A DNA stretch of 63,199 bases from NORP309 sp045107085 (GTDB taxonomy: Bacteria > Pseudomonadota > Gammaproteobacteria > Xanthomonadales > Marinicellaceae). Position 1 is the stretch's first letter. Every line of letters begins with the position of its first letter. Below are positions 8,277 to 17,485 of the stretch, one piece after another. A model generated the notes under the pieces. That model worked only from the letters and a program-made list of their open reading frames with translations, did not search any database and had not been told where the DNA came from. The stretch covers positions 1 through 63,199 of the forward strand of contig JBGCFT010000070.1 in NCBI GenBank assembly GCA_045107085.1, written 5' to 3'. The position numbers were made by a program, and so were the translations under genes.

Positions 8277-10055
8277 TTAAATCTCATTGGTAAACTGTAA
8301 CTTAGCTAATTTGGCATATAAAGCATTGTTTTCTATTAATTCTTCATGCTTACCTTGTGCAACGACACTGCCTTTATCCATCACAATAATTCTATCGGCT
8401 TTGCGTATGGTTGCTAAACGGTGCGCAATGACTAAAGTAGTGCGATTTTTCATCATTTTGTTTAATGCATCTTGGACTAATCGTTCATTTTCAGCGTCCA
8501 ATGCACTGGTGGCTTCATCTAATAATAAAACCGAAGGTTCAGTAACGATGGCTCTTGCAATGGATAATCTTTGCGCTTGTCCGCCAGATAAACGAACACC
8601 CCGTTCACCCAAATAAGTCTGATATTGGTTTTCTAATTGTTGAATAAATGTATCCGCATGCGCAATGATTGCTGCTTCTCTAGCCGTATTCTCATCGAAT
8701 TGTGCTAAACCATAAGCAATATTGTCAGCAGCAGTAGTCGAGAAAATAGTGACATCTTGAGCTACCAATGATAACTGTGAGCGCAGTTGAGAAAGTTCTA
8801 ATTCTTTAATATCAATGCCATCAAAAGTCACTGTACCATTTTGAGGTTCATAAAACCGCATAAGCAACTGAAAAAGAGTAGATTTTCCCGCACCGGAAGG
8901 CCCAACCAAAGCCACAGTTTCCCCAGATTTTATGTCTATTGATACCTTGTTTAAAACATTCAGATAAGGTCGGCTTGGATAAGCAAAATCAATATTACTA
9001 AAAGTGACAGACCCTCTTATTGTTTCAGGTAGTTGAATCGGATTATCAGTATTAACTATTGCTGGTTTTGCATTCATCAGTTCTGTAATTCTCTCTAAAG
9101 CTCCTGAAGCTTTTTTTAATTCACCCCAGACACTGCTTAATGCGCCAGTTGTAGTGGCTGCCATTATGGCATACATTATAAATTGACTTAAAGTGCCCGC
9201 ACTCATCACACCAGTAATAACATCTTTTGCACCCATCCATAAAACAAATACAATACTTGAAAAAACAATAAAGCCAACCAATAATGACATGATAGTCATC
9301 ATACGAATTGATGCAACAGATGCACTAAAGGCTTTATTGATGGCTTCATGAAATTTGTTTCTTTCTTTGGGTTCTTGAGCATATGCTTGAACGACTCCCA
9401 TGGCATTAATGGTTTCAGTAGCCAATGCAGAGGAATCTGCGATGCGGTCTTGTTCTTGTTTTGACAGCTTTTGAATTTTTTTACCTGTAATGGCAATTGG
9501 AATAACAATTATAGGGAGCATAACTGCTATCATTCCTGCCAATTTTGGACTCGAAACAACCATCATAATGGCCGCTCCAATTAGTGTCACTGTACTTCTC
9601 AATGCTATTGAAAATGTGCTGCCAACAACTGTTTCTACCAATGTCGTATCCGTATTGATTCTGGATAAAATTTCTCCAGTTTTGGTGCGCTCAAAAAATT
9701 CTGGTGATTGCTTTAAAACTTGCGTATAGACTTTTTTACGTAAATCCGTTACCACTCTTTGTCCCACCCAAGAGACCCAGTAATAACGAAGCGAGGTAAA
9801 TAACACCATCAGACTTGCGACGATAAATACAATGACAAAATATTTGGATAATTCATCTTGGTGTTCACTTGAGAAGCCCAAATCAATCATCTGTTTAAAG
9901 GCCACTGGCAATGATAAATTAGCAGCAGCACCCAGAATGAGAAGCAATAATGCCAAAGCGATGTGTTTTTTATAAGGTATGACCAGAGGCCAAATGAGTG
10001 CTAATTGACTAATATTAGCTGATTTTGATTCTTTTTCTTGTTGTTCAGATTCCAT
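8277..10055 (-). CDS. MsbA-like ABC exporter, fused permease and ATPase
   Basis: A half-transporter of 592 residues: six transmembrane helices (about residues 25-310), then a nucleotide-binding domain. Walker A is GPSGAGKST near residue 385, the Q-loop is LVAQD, the signature is LSGGQAQR near 489, Walker B is VLLLDEATSALD, and the H-loop is IAHRLAT. It should act as a homodimer in the inner membrane. The sequence resembles lipid or multidrug exporters; substrate is not predictable. I chose ATG 10055; a TTG two codons upstream is possible but lacks support. A membrane-protein gene and ispG lie upstream on the same strand. Confidence 0.9.
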   Translation of the reverse strand: MESEQQEKESKSANISQLALIWPLVIPYKKHIALALLLLILGAAANLSLPVAFKQMIDLGFSSEHQDELSKYFVIVFIVASLMVLFTSLRYYWVSWVGQRVVTDLRKKVYTQVLKQSPEFFERTKTGEILSRINTDTTLVETVVGSTFSIALRSTVTLIGAAIMMVVSSPKLAGMIAVMLPIIVIPIAITGKKIQKLSKQEQDRIADSSALATETINAMGVVQAYAQEPKERNKFHEAINKAFSASVASIRMMTIMSLLVGFIVFSSIVFVLWMGAKDVITGVMSAGTLSQFIMYAIMAATTTGALSSVWGELKKASGALERITELMNAKPAIVNTDNPIQLPETIRGSVTFSNIDFAYPSRPYLNVLNKVSIDIKSGETVALVGPSGAGKSTLFQLLMRFYEPQNGTVTFDGIDIKELELSQLRSQLSLVAQDVTIFSTTAADNIAYGLAQFDENTAREAAIIAHADTFIQQLENQYQTYLGERGVRLSGGQAQRLSIARAIVTEPSVLLLDEATSALDAENERLVQDALNKMMKNRTTLVIAHRLATIRKADRIIVMDKGSVVAQGKHEELIENNALYAKLAKLQFTNEI

Positions 10056-10084
10056 CAACAATATATTGGGATATTATAAAATAA

Positions 10085-11407
10085 TTAAAGGTCAGTTCTT
10101 TTTTTTTGCATTAATTTCATGCCTTTATGCCAAGCTTTTATTTCATTAATCATCGGGTCATTGGGATAATTCTTTATTAATTTTTCTAAAATTATTTTAC
10201 ATTCCCAACGGTTTTCTTTATTGCGGTATATGACTTTTGCCAATATAAAATAATTGGCTACCAAGTCACTATGTTTGGGATATTTTTTATCGAAATTTTT
10301 AACCAAATGTTTAACATATTCGATTTTGTTTACACTCAAGGCATGCTTTAATAAGGGATAAATGTCGTTACCAGATTTTTCTACAAAAACTTTGTTTTCC
10401 TCAAATAAATCATAAACCAAATCGAATGCTCTTTTTGTTTTGTTTTTACGGACAAATAAATGTACTTTCTCTGCTATTTCTTGCACAGATGGTTGATGCA
10501 ACTTCTTTTGTAAAGCCTGTTGATACAGTCGCACCAGCTCAGCAGACCCGTCGCCATCTTTTTGTAATTCAGTTGCCATGGCTAAGGCCTGCTCTGGCTC
10601 ATCATCTGCCAATAAATTTTGTATTCTTCTATGATAAGGATTAAATTGTTCTTCTTTTACGGTGACAAGGTCATCAGTAGTACTATAAAAACCAGCTATT
10701 TCATATAATCCAAACTCAACCCTATTTTGAAACAGTATGTATCCCATAATCTGAAAGTTCAACAACAATAATGAGTACTCAATAAAACTTGAAATGATTC
10801 CATTTATAAAATTCGGAAAACTATGAATGAGAAAGGGATTGATAATTTTATCATGCAAAAATAAAGTTAAAATCCAAAAAACAACAAAGAGAAAATAAGA
10901 GATGTAAGAGGTTTTAATTATCTTAAAAATTGTTATTGGATTCATTGCGTGCAAAAGAGAGTTTGTAATCGCTAAACTCATATAGATAGCCGGTGTTACA
11001 AAAGTGCTTAAAATAATAAAGTCTTGGGTGTAGTCACTGAATTCAGATGATTTTTCCAACCACATTTTTGTCAACTCAATGAGCAAGGCCAATAAAGCCA
11101 CCTTTATACCCACTACATTACTGACTAAATAATTGTGTTTAATTGTTGGTTTTAAATGACCTCTGGCAATATCTGCTAAAACATCAAAAGCCAGCTTATA
11201 GACCATTAGAATAATAAACAGATAAACCACCCCAAAAATCAAAGGAGACAATGGCATAATAATATAAGCAATAGAAAAAATTGCCAAAAAAGGCATAATT
11301 TCCCAGCTCGCAATGTATTTCAAAAAATGGTGTAAGTTAAAGAGGAACAGTAATTTTGTGTTAACTTTAACGGCTTTACTTTCCATAATGAGTTTGGACA
11401 AATTCAT
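10085..11407 (-). CDS. integral membrane protein with C-terminal helical-repeat domain
   Basis: This 440-residue protein has an N-terminal half with about six hydrophobic helices (residues 25-240). A soluble C-terminal half follows, whose paired helices look TPR-like (PEQALAMATELQKDG..., then KHALSVNKIEYVKHLV). No named family was recognised with confidence; Xanthomonadales genomes carry similar DUF-type proteins. The ATG at 11407 gives a 32-bp overlap with the 3' end of ispG. An ATG at 11386 would cut the overlap to 11 bp and remove seven residues. A GGAA stretch upstream slightly favours the longer form. It is probably translated from the ispG message. Confidence 0.7.
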   Translation of the reverse strand: MNLSKLIMESKAVKVNTKLLFLFNLHHFLKYIASWEIMPFLAIFSIAYIIMPLSPLIFGVVYLFIILMVYKLAFDVLADIARGHLKPTIKHNYLVSNVVGIKVALLALLIELTKMWLEKSSEFSDYTQDFIILSTFVTPAIYMSLAITNSLLHAMNPITIFKIIKTSYISYFLFVVFWILTLFLHDKIINPFLIHSFPNFINGIISSFIEYSLLLLNFQIMGYILFQNRVEFGLYEIAGFYSTTDDLVTVKEEQFNPYHRRIQNLLADDEPEQALAMATELQKDGDGSAELVRLYQQALQKKLHQPSVQEIAEKVHLFVRKNKTKRAFDLVYDLFEENKVFVEKSGNDIYPLLKHALSVNKIEYVKHLVKNFDKKYPKHSDLVANYFILAKVIYRNKENRWECKIILEKLIKNYPNDPMINEIKAWHKGMKLMQKKRTDL

Positions 11408-12593
11408 TCATGATTTCCAGAAACTCTTCAGCAATATTTGCACCGCGTAATGTGTGTGTTTTTTTGCCTTGAATAAAGACGGGTGATGTGGGTGTTTCGC
11501 CTGTACCTGGAAGAGATATCCCAATATCTGCATACTTACTCTCACCTGGACCATTGACAATACATCCCATCACAGCCACATTCATGTCTTCAACACCTGG
11601 ATACTTGATTCGCCATTCCGGCATTTTTTCTCGAATATAACGCGTGGTTTTTTGGGCCAATTCTTGAAAAAAAGTACTGGTCGTTCGACCACAACCAGGA
11701 CAAGCTGTAATCATAGGTGCAAAAGACTTTAAGCCCATGGTTTGAAGTAATTCTTGGGCGACCACAACTTCTTCTGTTCGTGATTGACCTGGTTCAGGTG
11801 TTAATGAAATTCGAATCGTATCACCTATACCCTGTTGTAATAAAATACTCAATGCTGCAGTTGATGCAACAATTCCTTTAGATCCCATTCCTGCTTCAGT
11901 TAATCCTAAGTGCAATGGATAATGACAACGTTGTGCTAAAGATTGATAGATACTTATCAAGGCTTGAACAGTACTCACTTTACAGGAAATAATAATTTTA
12001 TCTGCACCTAAACCAATTTCTTCAGCTTGTTTGGCACTGTTTAATGCTGACAATATTAAAGCCTCTTCCATTACTTTGTTGGCCGTTTTAGGGTTTTCTA
12101 AAAGGCTATTCTCATCCATCATTGTTGCCAGTAACCTTTGATCTAGACTGCCCCAATTGGCTCCTATTCTCACTGGTTTATTGTACTTTATCGCAATTTC
12201 AATAATTTGGGCAAATTGAGCATCTTTCTTTTTTCCAAAACCAACATTTCCAGGATTTATCCTGTATTTTGCAAGCTTTTCGGCACATTTTGGGTATTTT
12301 GACAACAATATATGACCATTGTAATGAAAATCGCCAATGACAGGAACATTGCATCCTGCGGCTCCTAATCTGTCTATAATTTCAGGAACTGCTGCCGCTG
12401 CTTCTTCTTTATCTACAGTAATACGAACCAATTTTGATCCAGCTTGGTGAAGTTGATATATTTGTTCAACTGTTTTTTGTACATCTGCTGTGTCAGTATT
12501 GGTCATCGACTGGACGATAATTTCATCACCGCCAACTCGACAATCGCCAACCATCACAGGTAACCTTTTCAATAATGTAGAATTATTATTCAT
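11376..12593 (-). CDS. ispG: 4-hydroxy-3-methylbut-2-en-1-yl diphosphate synthase
   Basis: IspG (GcpE) performs the reductive ring opening of MEcPP to HMBPP in the MEP isoprenoid pathway, using a [4Fe-4S] cluster. The 405-residue length fits the bacterial family. The cluster cysteines are in ITACPGCGRTT and VAVMGCIVNGPGE. The N-terminal TIM-barrel part is also typical (VQSMTNTDT, LVRITVDKEEAA, VPVIGDFHYNGH). It lies 7 bp downstream of ygfX, so sdhE, ygfX, ispG and the membrane-protein gene probably share a transcript. Confidence 0.96.
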   Translation of the reverse strand: MNNNSTLLKRLPVMVGDCRVGGDEIIVQSMTNTDTADVQKTVEQIYQLHQAGSKLVRITVDKEEAAAAVPEIIDRLGAAGCNVPVIGDFHYNGHILLSKYPKCAEKLAKYRINPGNVGFGKKKDAQFAQIIEIAIKYNKPVRIGANWGSLDQRLLATMMDENSLLENPKTANKVMEEALILSALNSAKQAEEIGLGADKIIISCKVSTVQALISIYQSLAQRCHYPLHLGLTEAGMGSKGIVASTAALSILLQQGIGDTIRISLTPEPGQSRTEEVVVAQELLQTMGLKSFAPMITACPGCGRTTSTFFQELAQKTTRYIREKMPEWRIKYPGVEDMNVAVMGCIVNGPGESKYADIGISLPGTGETPTSPVFIQGKKTHTLRGANIAEEFLEIMNEFVQTHYGK

Positions 12594-12600
12594 CGTATTT

Positions 12601-12984
12601 TTATTTTATTAATGCCCGTAATTGAGAAAATTTCTCTGCGCCAATTATACTTCTGGTCACTACAAAAGAAACAGAATTTTTTTTGCCCTTGACCCATAAA
12701 AATATTAACTGATTCAAAAACCAAAAATCTTTTAAAATAATGTGCTGCATTTTCCCGTCTTTTTCAACAAACCATTTGTTTTCTTTATTAATAAAAATTG
12801 CCACATTTTTATTGTTCTTTATGGTTTTCAATAAGTAAAACCCATAACCTAATAAGACAAGTTCTAATACCAATAGATAAGTCCACTGTATCGGATTTAA
12901 GAGCATAAAAAAACCAATCAACACAGTGAGAATCAATCCAACTTTATTTAAATCAAAGATTTCTTCTTGGTGAATTTTAATCAT
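12601..12984 (-). CDS. ygfX: YgfX/CptA-like membrane protein
   Basis: This 127-residue protein has two closely spaced transmembrane helices (about residues 14-55) and a C-terminal basic/hydrophobic segment with conserved tryptophans (KDFWFLNQLIFLWVKG, FSQLRAL). This is the usual layout of YgfX/CptA, the partner encoded next to sdhE (ygfY/cptB). The pair was described in E. coli as a toxin-antitoxin system affecting cytoskeletal proteins; SdhE is now known mainly as a flavinylation factor. The start overlaps the sdhE stop by 8 bp. Family assignment rests on layout and synteny more than on strong motifs. Confidence 0.72.
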   Translation of the reverse strand: MIKIHQEEIFDLNKVGLILTVLIGFFMLLNPIQWTYLLVLELVLLGYGFYLLKTIKNNKNVAIFINKENKWFVEKDGKMQHIILKDFWFLNQLIFLWVKGKKNSVSFVVTRSIIGAEKFSQLRALIK

Positions 12985-13222
12985 TATTAGTAATTTGTAA
13001 TACCATCTTTTTAAAGCTTTCAGTCTCTGGCATTTCTTTTAGACTAAGCCAGTACCACAGTATCGTATCTTGTGTGTTTAGAAGATCATCAAAAATACGC
13101 AGTTGATCATCTGTTAAAGAATCATAATTATTATCTAAAAATCGCCTAAGAACCACATCTAACTCTTTGGTGCCTCTTCTACAGCGCCATTGTAAATAAC
13201 CTATTTTTAATCTTTCTGTCAT
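12977..13222 (-). CDS. sdhE: FAD assembly factor SdhE (antitoxin CptB/YgfY)
   Basis: An 81-residue all-helical protein with the hallmark RRGTKELD motif (RRG signature, residues 15-22), essential in SdhE for binding the SdhA flavoprotein and promoting covalent FAD attachment. Near the middle it has the conserved DNNYDSLTDDQLRIFDDLL pattern. It is encoded about 1.7 kb downstream of sdhB on the same strand, so the flavinylation helper sits near its substrate's genes. It overlaps ygfX by 8 bp. Confidence 0.92.
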   Translation of the reverse strand: MTERLKIGYLQWRCRRGTKELDVVLRRFLDNNYDSLTDDQLRIFDDLLNTQDTILWYWLSLKEMPETESFKKMVLQITNND

Positions 13223-13233
13223 AATCTTTTAAT

Positions 13234-14010
13234 CTATTGAGATATTTGAATAGAATCAAATAAACTCTGAATGGTGAATTGATGAGATAAACTGTTAATG
13301 TTACTGCTCAATAATGTAAATTGAATCAACCATTTTCCTTTAAACACAGCCCCACGAGTTGTATGTTGATATTTTAAACTATTATTTGTACCAGTGAAAG
13401 TCGCCATAACACCTCTTCCATTTTGTATGTTCATTTTTTTAGGAATGATAGCACGTTCTCTAGAGTCATTCACGTACTGAGAACCAACTAAATAAACAAG
13501 TTCAGTGAGCTCATCGTCGGAGAATTTTTTATTATCGGGAAATATAAAATCAATTCTTAAAGATATTTCTTCACCAAACTCTTCATCCAAATATTTGATG
13601 TGCAACAATTTATTATTGTAAACCTTTTTAAAAACACCCCACTTTTTCAAACCTTGAATAGATATATTATAGGATTTGACTCGATCTGATATTCGATGAA
13701 CAGAATTATTATTGCCATTAAGTGTATCAAATTTTTTATATTTAATCGGAACAGGTTTTTTATACTGGGGCTTTATTGTTTCTAGAGCAATACTGTTTTT
13801 TAGGTTTTTAGGCTTCTTAGAAGCTTTCTTTGAATTTGTGATTGTTTTAGTGACTTTTTTCGGGCACTTGTTTTCTTGAAAAGAAATGGTGCCATTTTCT
13901 AGTTCACAACGGTGAATGGTTAATTTTTTGCAAACTCCCAATGATGGCAATAGCAAGCCAATAAATATAAAAGTGATGTTGGTGTAATTATTTTTTAATA
14001 ATTCAGGCAT
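13234..14010 (-). CDS. exported DUF4124-like protein
   Basis: This 258-residue protein has a hydrophobic N-terminus (about residues 10-28, NITFIFIGLLLPSLGVC), probably a signal peptide. A short region resembling DUF4124 follows: a paired-cysteine segment, HRCELENGTISFQENKCP, where the classic form is YRCxDxxGxxxFxDxPC. Then come a basic, low-complexity linker (KKVTKTITNSKKASKKPKN) and a C-terminal domain of about 140 residues of unknown function. It lies between miaE and sdhE, 11 bp from sdhE. Function unknown; the location is probably the cell envelope. Confidence 0.65.
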   Translation of the reverse strand: MPELLKNNYTNITFIFIGLLLPSLGVCKKLTIHRCELENGTISFQENKCPKKVTKTITNSKKASKKPKNLKNSIALETIKPQYKKPVPIKYKKFDTLNGNNNSVHRISDRVKSYNISIQGLKKWGVFKKVYNNKLLHIKYLDEEFGEEISLRIDFIFPDNKKFSDDELTELVYLVGSQYVNDSRERAIIPKKMNIQNGRGVMATFTGTNNSLKYQHTTRGAVFKGKWLIQFTLLSSNINSLSHQFTIQSLFDSIQISQ

Positions 14011-14125
14011 TGCATTGATAATTGAGAATATAAAGTTATGTAGGAATAAAAAAGATAATATAAGCCTTAGTTATTAGCAAGTGAATTAAATAATAATAGC
14101 GTTATCAAACACTATGCATTGATTT

Positions 14126-14704
14126 TTAGTGAACTGCCGCTTTAATTGGACAACTTTTGACAATTGAGGCCTCTACATCTAACAGTTGATTAAGCCTGTC
14201 TGACACCTCTTGTTTTGGGTAGTACTTATGTGCTAAAGATATAAATAATTCATAATGCCGGTATTCGGCAGCGGCTAATCTTTGGTAAAAATCTTTAATT
14301 TTTGATTCCGTTAACGCTTCACCAACCAATCCAAAGCGCTCTGCTCCACGTTTTTCAACAATACTAAACATGAGCAATCTATCTAACAAATAATGCTTAG
14401 GATCTTTACGCATAGCTTTCATAAACGAACCAATATAAAAATTAGTTTTATCCGGAACTTGCTGTAAACCACGTTTTAGCATGATTTTAATCACTTCACG
14501 AAAATGTGCCATTTCTTCCATGGCAAGATCTATCATTTCACGAACAATGTCATCTTTATCAGGATAATGGACAACCATAGACATTGCTAGAGTTGAAGCT
14601 TTGCGTTCATTGGCTGCGTGATCAATTATAAAAGCATCAAAATCAGCCATGACTGTTTTAATCCATTGAGAATCTGTTTTACATTTTAGTTCATAGGAAT
14701 ACAT
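14126..14704 (-). CDS. miaE: tRNA-(ms2io6A37) monooxygenase MiaE
   Basis: MiaE is a ferritin-like di-iron oxygenase that hydroxylates the isopentenyl group of ms2i6A37 in tRNAs reading U-starting codons. The 192-residue protein has paired di-iron ligand motifs: an early Glu in HAANERKA, EEMAHFREV (ExxH), VEKRGAERF and AEYRHYELF (ExxH). It depends on MiaA and MiaB encoded elsewhere. The gene follows sdhB after a 176-bp gap that holds a long hairpin, so it may have its own promoter. Confidence 0.92.
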   Translation of the reverse strand: MYSYELKCKTDSQWIKTVMADFDAFIIDHAANERKASTLAMSMVVHYPDKDDIVREMIDLAMEEMAHFREVIKIMLKRGLQQVPDKTNFYIGSFMKAMRKDPKHYLLDRLLMFSIVEKRGAERFGLVGEALTESKIKDFYQRLAAAEYRHYELFISLAHKYYPKQEVSDRLNQLLDVEASIVKSCPIKAAVH

Positions 14705-14772
14705 GGTTTATAAAGTAATGTGCAATTTATCCAATTGATAATTACTTTTTAGATTTTGAAGGTTTAAATATT

Positions 14773-14862
14773 GGATCAAATCAAGGCATTTATGCGCACA
14801 GAATGTGAGCGTACGAGTAGTACGTGTCCATTCGAGCACATAAATAACGCCGAGTTGATGCA
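14773..14862. repeat. 90-bp imperfect inverted repeat between sdhB and miaE
   Basis: Two arms of about 42 nt can pair imperfectly around a central GTAC-GAGTA-GTAC loop. Examples are GGCATTTATGCGCACAGAATG against CATTCGAGCACATAAATAACGCC. The outer blocks TCAAATCAAGGCA and AACGCCGAGTTGATGC closely match internal blocks of the MITE-like element at 24883-25042 (TCAATCAAGGCA and AACGCAGAGTGATGC). It sits right after the sdhB stop and may serve as a terminator or RNA stabiliser. I read it as a degraded member of the same repeat family. Confidence 0.65.
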
Positions 14863-14880
14863 AAAGATGAATCTTCAAAA

Positions 14881-15663
14881 CTATAAAGCGTGGCGTTCGG
14901 CGATCAGTTTCTTAATCTCTGCAATGGCTTTTCCTGGATTCAGTCCTTTTGGACAAGTATTAGTACAACTCATAATCGTGTGACACCTGAATACTTTAAA
15001 TGGATCTTCCAAATCTTCTAATCTTTCACCGGTATATTCATCACGAGAATCTGCTAAGAATCTATAAGATTGCAATAAAACAGCTGGACCTAAATATCTG
15101 TCACCATTCCACCAATAACTTGGACATGATGTTTGGCAACAAGCACACAAAATACATTCATAAAGCCCATCAATTTTTTCTCTGTCTTCTATAGATTGTA
15201 ACCTTTCAGTATCTGGCAATGGAACAGAATCAGTCTGAATCCAGGGCTGAACAGAGGCATATTGTGCATAAAAGTGCGTTAAATCAGGCACTAAATCTTT
15301 AATAACATCCATGTGAGGCAATGGATAAATCGCTACGGTATCTTTGCAATCTTTCATGGCTTTAGTACAAGCCAATGTGTTTGTGCCGTCAATGTTCATC
15401 GCACAAGATCCACAAATACCCTCACGACAAGAACGCCTATAAGTTAAAGTTGTATCAATTTCATTTTTAACTTTATTTAATGCGTCTAACACCATTGGGC
15501 CACAATTATCCATATCGATTTCATAAGTATCGGTCCGTGGATTATCACCTGTATCAGGATCCCAACGGTAAACTTTTAATTTTCTAACATTGGTTGCGCC
15601 TTCGGCTTTTATGTATTTGCCTTTTTGAATTTTTGAATTTTTTGGTAAGCTAAATTCTGCCAT
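14881..15663 (-). CDS. sdhB: succinate dehydrogenase iron-sulfur subunit
   Basis: This 260-residue subunit passes electrons from FAD to ubiquinone through three clusters. The [2Fe-2S] cysteines are in SCREGICGSCAMNIDG. The [4Fe-4S] and [3Fe-4S] cysteines are in CILCACCQTSCPSYWW and CHTIMSCTNTCPKGLNPG. It is the last gene of sdhCDAB, 1 bp after sdhA. A long hairpin repeat lies directly downstream. Confidence 0.97.
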   Translation of the reverse strand: MAEFSLPKNSKIQKGKYIKAEGATNVRKLKVYRWDPDTGDNPRTDTYEIDMDNCGPMVLDALNKVKNEIDTTLTYRRSCREGICGSCAMNIDGTNTLACTKAMKDCKDTVAIYPLPHMDVIKDLVPDLTHFYAQYASVQPWIQTDSVPLPDTERLQSIEDREKIDGLYECILCACCQTSCPSYWWNGDRYLGPAVLLQSYRFLADSRDEYTGERLEDLEDPFKVFRCHTIMSCTNTCPKGLNPGKAIAEIKKLIAERHAL

Positions 15664-15664
15664 T

Positions 15665-17476
15665 TTAATAAACCCTCTTAGCTGGTGGAATCACTTCGCA
15701 CTCATCGGTTAATGTATTCATATGGACTGGTCTGTATTCAAAAGTAACAGTGTTATTTTCATCTACATATGACAAGGTATGTTTCATCCAATTATCATCA
15801 TCTCTTTCTTGCAGATCATCTCTTGCATGTGCTCCACGAGATTCTTTTCGATTTTCTGCCCCAAATATAGTCACTTTCGCTTGAGACATCAGGTTTCTTA
15901 ATTCTAATGCTTCAATTAAGTCAGTGTTCCAAATTAATGATCTATCTGAAATTTTCAGGTCAGGAAGTTTTTCAACAATGGCACTGATTTTCTCACAGCC
16001 TTCGTCTAATATCTCCTGAGTTCTGAACACAGCAGCATGTTTTTGCATGGCCATTTGAAGTTCTAATCTCAAATCTGCAGTTGAAACATTCCCATCAGCA
16101 TGACGGATTTTATCAAAATCAGTCATGATTTTTTCAATGGCGTCATCTTTAAGATCTTTGTGTTTGGTTCCAGCTGTAACAGTTGCTGCAACCCTGTGGG
16201 CTACAGCTCTTCCAAATACAACAATATCCAATAATGAGTTTGAACCCAACCTGTTGGCTCCATGAACTGAAACACATGCCGCTTCACCAATGGCATACAA
16301 TCCTTTTACAACAGAATCCGGATCATCACCCACTTTATTAACGACTTCACCATGATAATTTGTTGGTATTCCACCCATGTTGTAATGCACAGTAGGTAAT
16401 ACTGGAATGGGTTCTTTTGTGACATCTACACCCGCAAATATTTCTGCTGATTCAGCAATTCCGGGTAATCTTTTTTCTATGACTTCTGGTCCTAAATGTT
16501 CTAAATGTAAATGAATATGGTCTTTATCTGGTCCAACACCTCGGCCTTCATTAATTTCCATAGTCATGGCACGACTAACAACATCACGAGAAGCCAAATC
16601 TTTTGCAGAAGGGGCATAACGTTCCATAAATCTTTCGCCTTCAGAGTTAGTTAAGAACCCACCTTCACCACGAACACCTTCTGTAATTAAACAACCTGCA
16701 CCATAGATACCCGTTGGATGGAATTGGACAAATTCCATGTCTTGCAATGCTAATCCTGCTCTTAATACCATTCCATTGCCATCTCCTGTACAAGTATGGG
16801 CTGAGGTACATGAAAAATAAGCTCTTCCATAACCACCTGTGGCAAGAATGATAGAATGTCCTCTAAATAAATGAATGGTTCCATCTGACATATCAAGGGC
16901 TACGACACCTTTACATTCACCATCCTCCATCACTAAGTCAATGGCAAAATATTCTATAAAGAAATTTGCATCGTGTTTAAGTGACTGTTGATAAAGCGTA
17001 TGTAATATTGCATGACCTGTTCTGTCTGCAGCGGCGCACGTTCTTTGTGCTGGTGGACCCTTTCCGTAGTCCGTAGTCATACCACCAAATGGACGTTGAT
17101 AAATTTTACCTTCTTCAGTTCTAGAAAAAGGCACACCTTGGTGCTCTAATTCAATCACAGCAGGAACAGCTTCACGACACATATATTCTATAGCATCTTG
17201 ATCACCCAACCAATCTGAACCTTTAATGGTATCGTACATGTGCCAACGCCAATCATCTTTACCCATATTACCGAGTGAAGCACTCATTCCACCTTGTGCA
17301 GCAACCGTGTGAGATCTTGTTGGGAATACTTTTGTAACGCAGGCAACAGATAGACCTTCCATAGCCAAGCCCATGGTTGCTCTTAATCCAGCACCACCAG
17401 CACCCACAACAACTGCATCAAATTTATGTTCAATGACTTTGTATCCCATGGCTTTATATTTATTAGATTCAGACAT
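15665..17476 (-). CDS. sdhA: succinate dehydrogenase flavoprotein subunit
   Basis: This 603-residue catalytic subunit oxidises succinate to fumarate. The FAD Rossmann motif is VVVGAGGAGLRATMG near the N-terminus. The FAD-linking histidine is in TRSHTVAAQGGMSAS, and the substrate-binding regions are HPTGIYGAGCLITEG and NRLGSNSLLD. The C-terminal RESRGAHARDD block is typical of SdhA. Length fits the family (about 590). It needs SdhE for flavinylation, and sdhE is encoded about 2.4 kb downstream. Confidence 0.97.
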   Translation of the reverse strand: MSESNKYKAMGYKVIEHKFDAVVVGAGGAGLRATMGLAMEGLSVACVTKVFPTRSHTVAAQGGMSASLGNMGKDDWRWHMYDTIKGSDWLGDQDAIEYMCREAVPAVIELEHQGVPFSRTEEGKIYQRPFGGMTTDYGKGPPAQRTCAAADRTGHAILHTLYQQSLKHDANFFIEYFAIDLVMEDGECKGVVALDMSDGTIHLFRGHSIILATGGYGRAYFSCTSAHTCTGDGNGMVLRAGLALQDMEFVQFHPTGIYGAGCLITEGVRGEGGFLTNSEGERFMERYAPSAKDLASRDVVSRAMTMEINEGRGVGPDKDHIHLHLEHLGPEVIEKRLPGIAESAEIFAGVDVTKEPIPVLPTVHYNMGGIPTNYHGEVVNKVGDDPDSVVKGLYAIGEAACVSVHGANRLGSNSLLDIVVFGRAVAHRVAATVTAGTKHKDLKDDAIEKIMTDFDKIRHADGNVSTADLRLELQMAMQKHAAVFRTQEILDEGCEKISAIVEKLPDLKISDRSLIWNTDLIEALELRNLMSQAKVTIFGAENRKESRGAHARDDLQERDDDNWMKHTLSYVDENNTVTFEYRPVHMNTLTDECEVIPPAKRVY

Positions 17477-17485
17477 AATTAATCC

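Noticed and set aside
12601..13222. ygfX-sdhE as a free-standing toxin-antitoxin system
   Set aside because: The pair was once described that way (CptAB), but SdhE has a well-supported flavinylation role and the genes sit near sdhCDAB, so a housekeeping role is the simpler reading.
14771..14983. A 70-codon plus-strand open frame between miaE and sdhB
   Set aside because: It is made of the inverted repeat plus antisense sdhB sequence, with no ribosome binding site and no protein-like composition.
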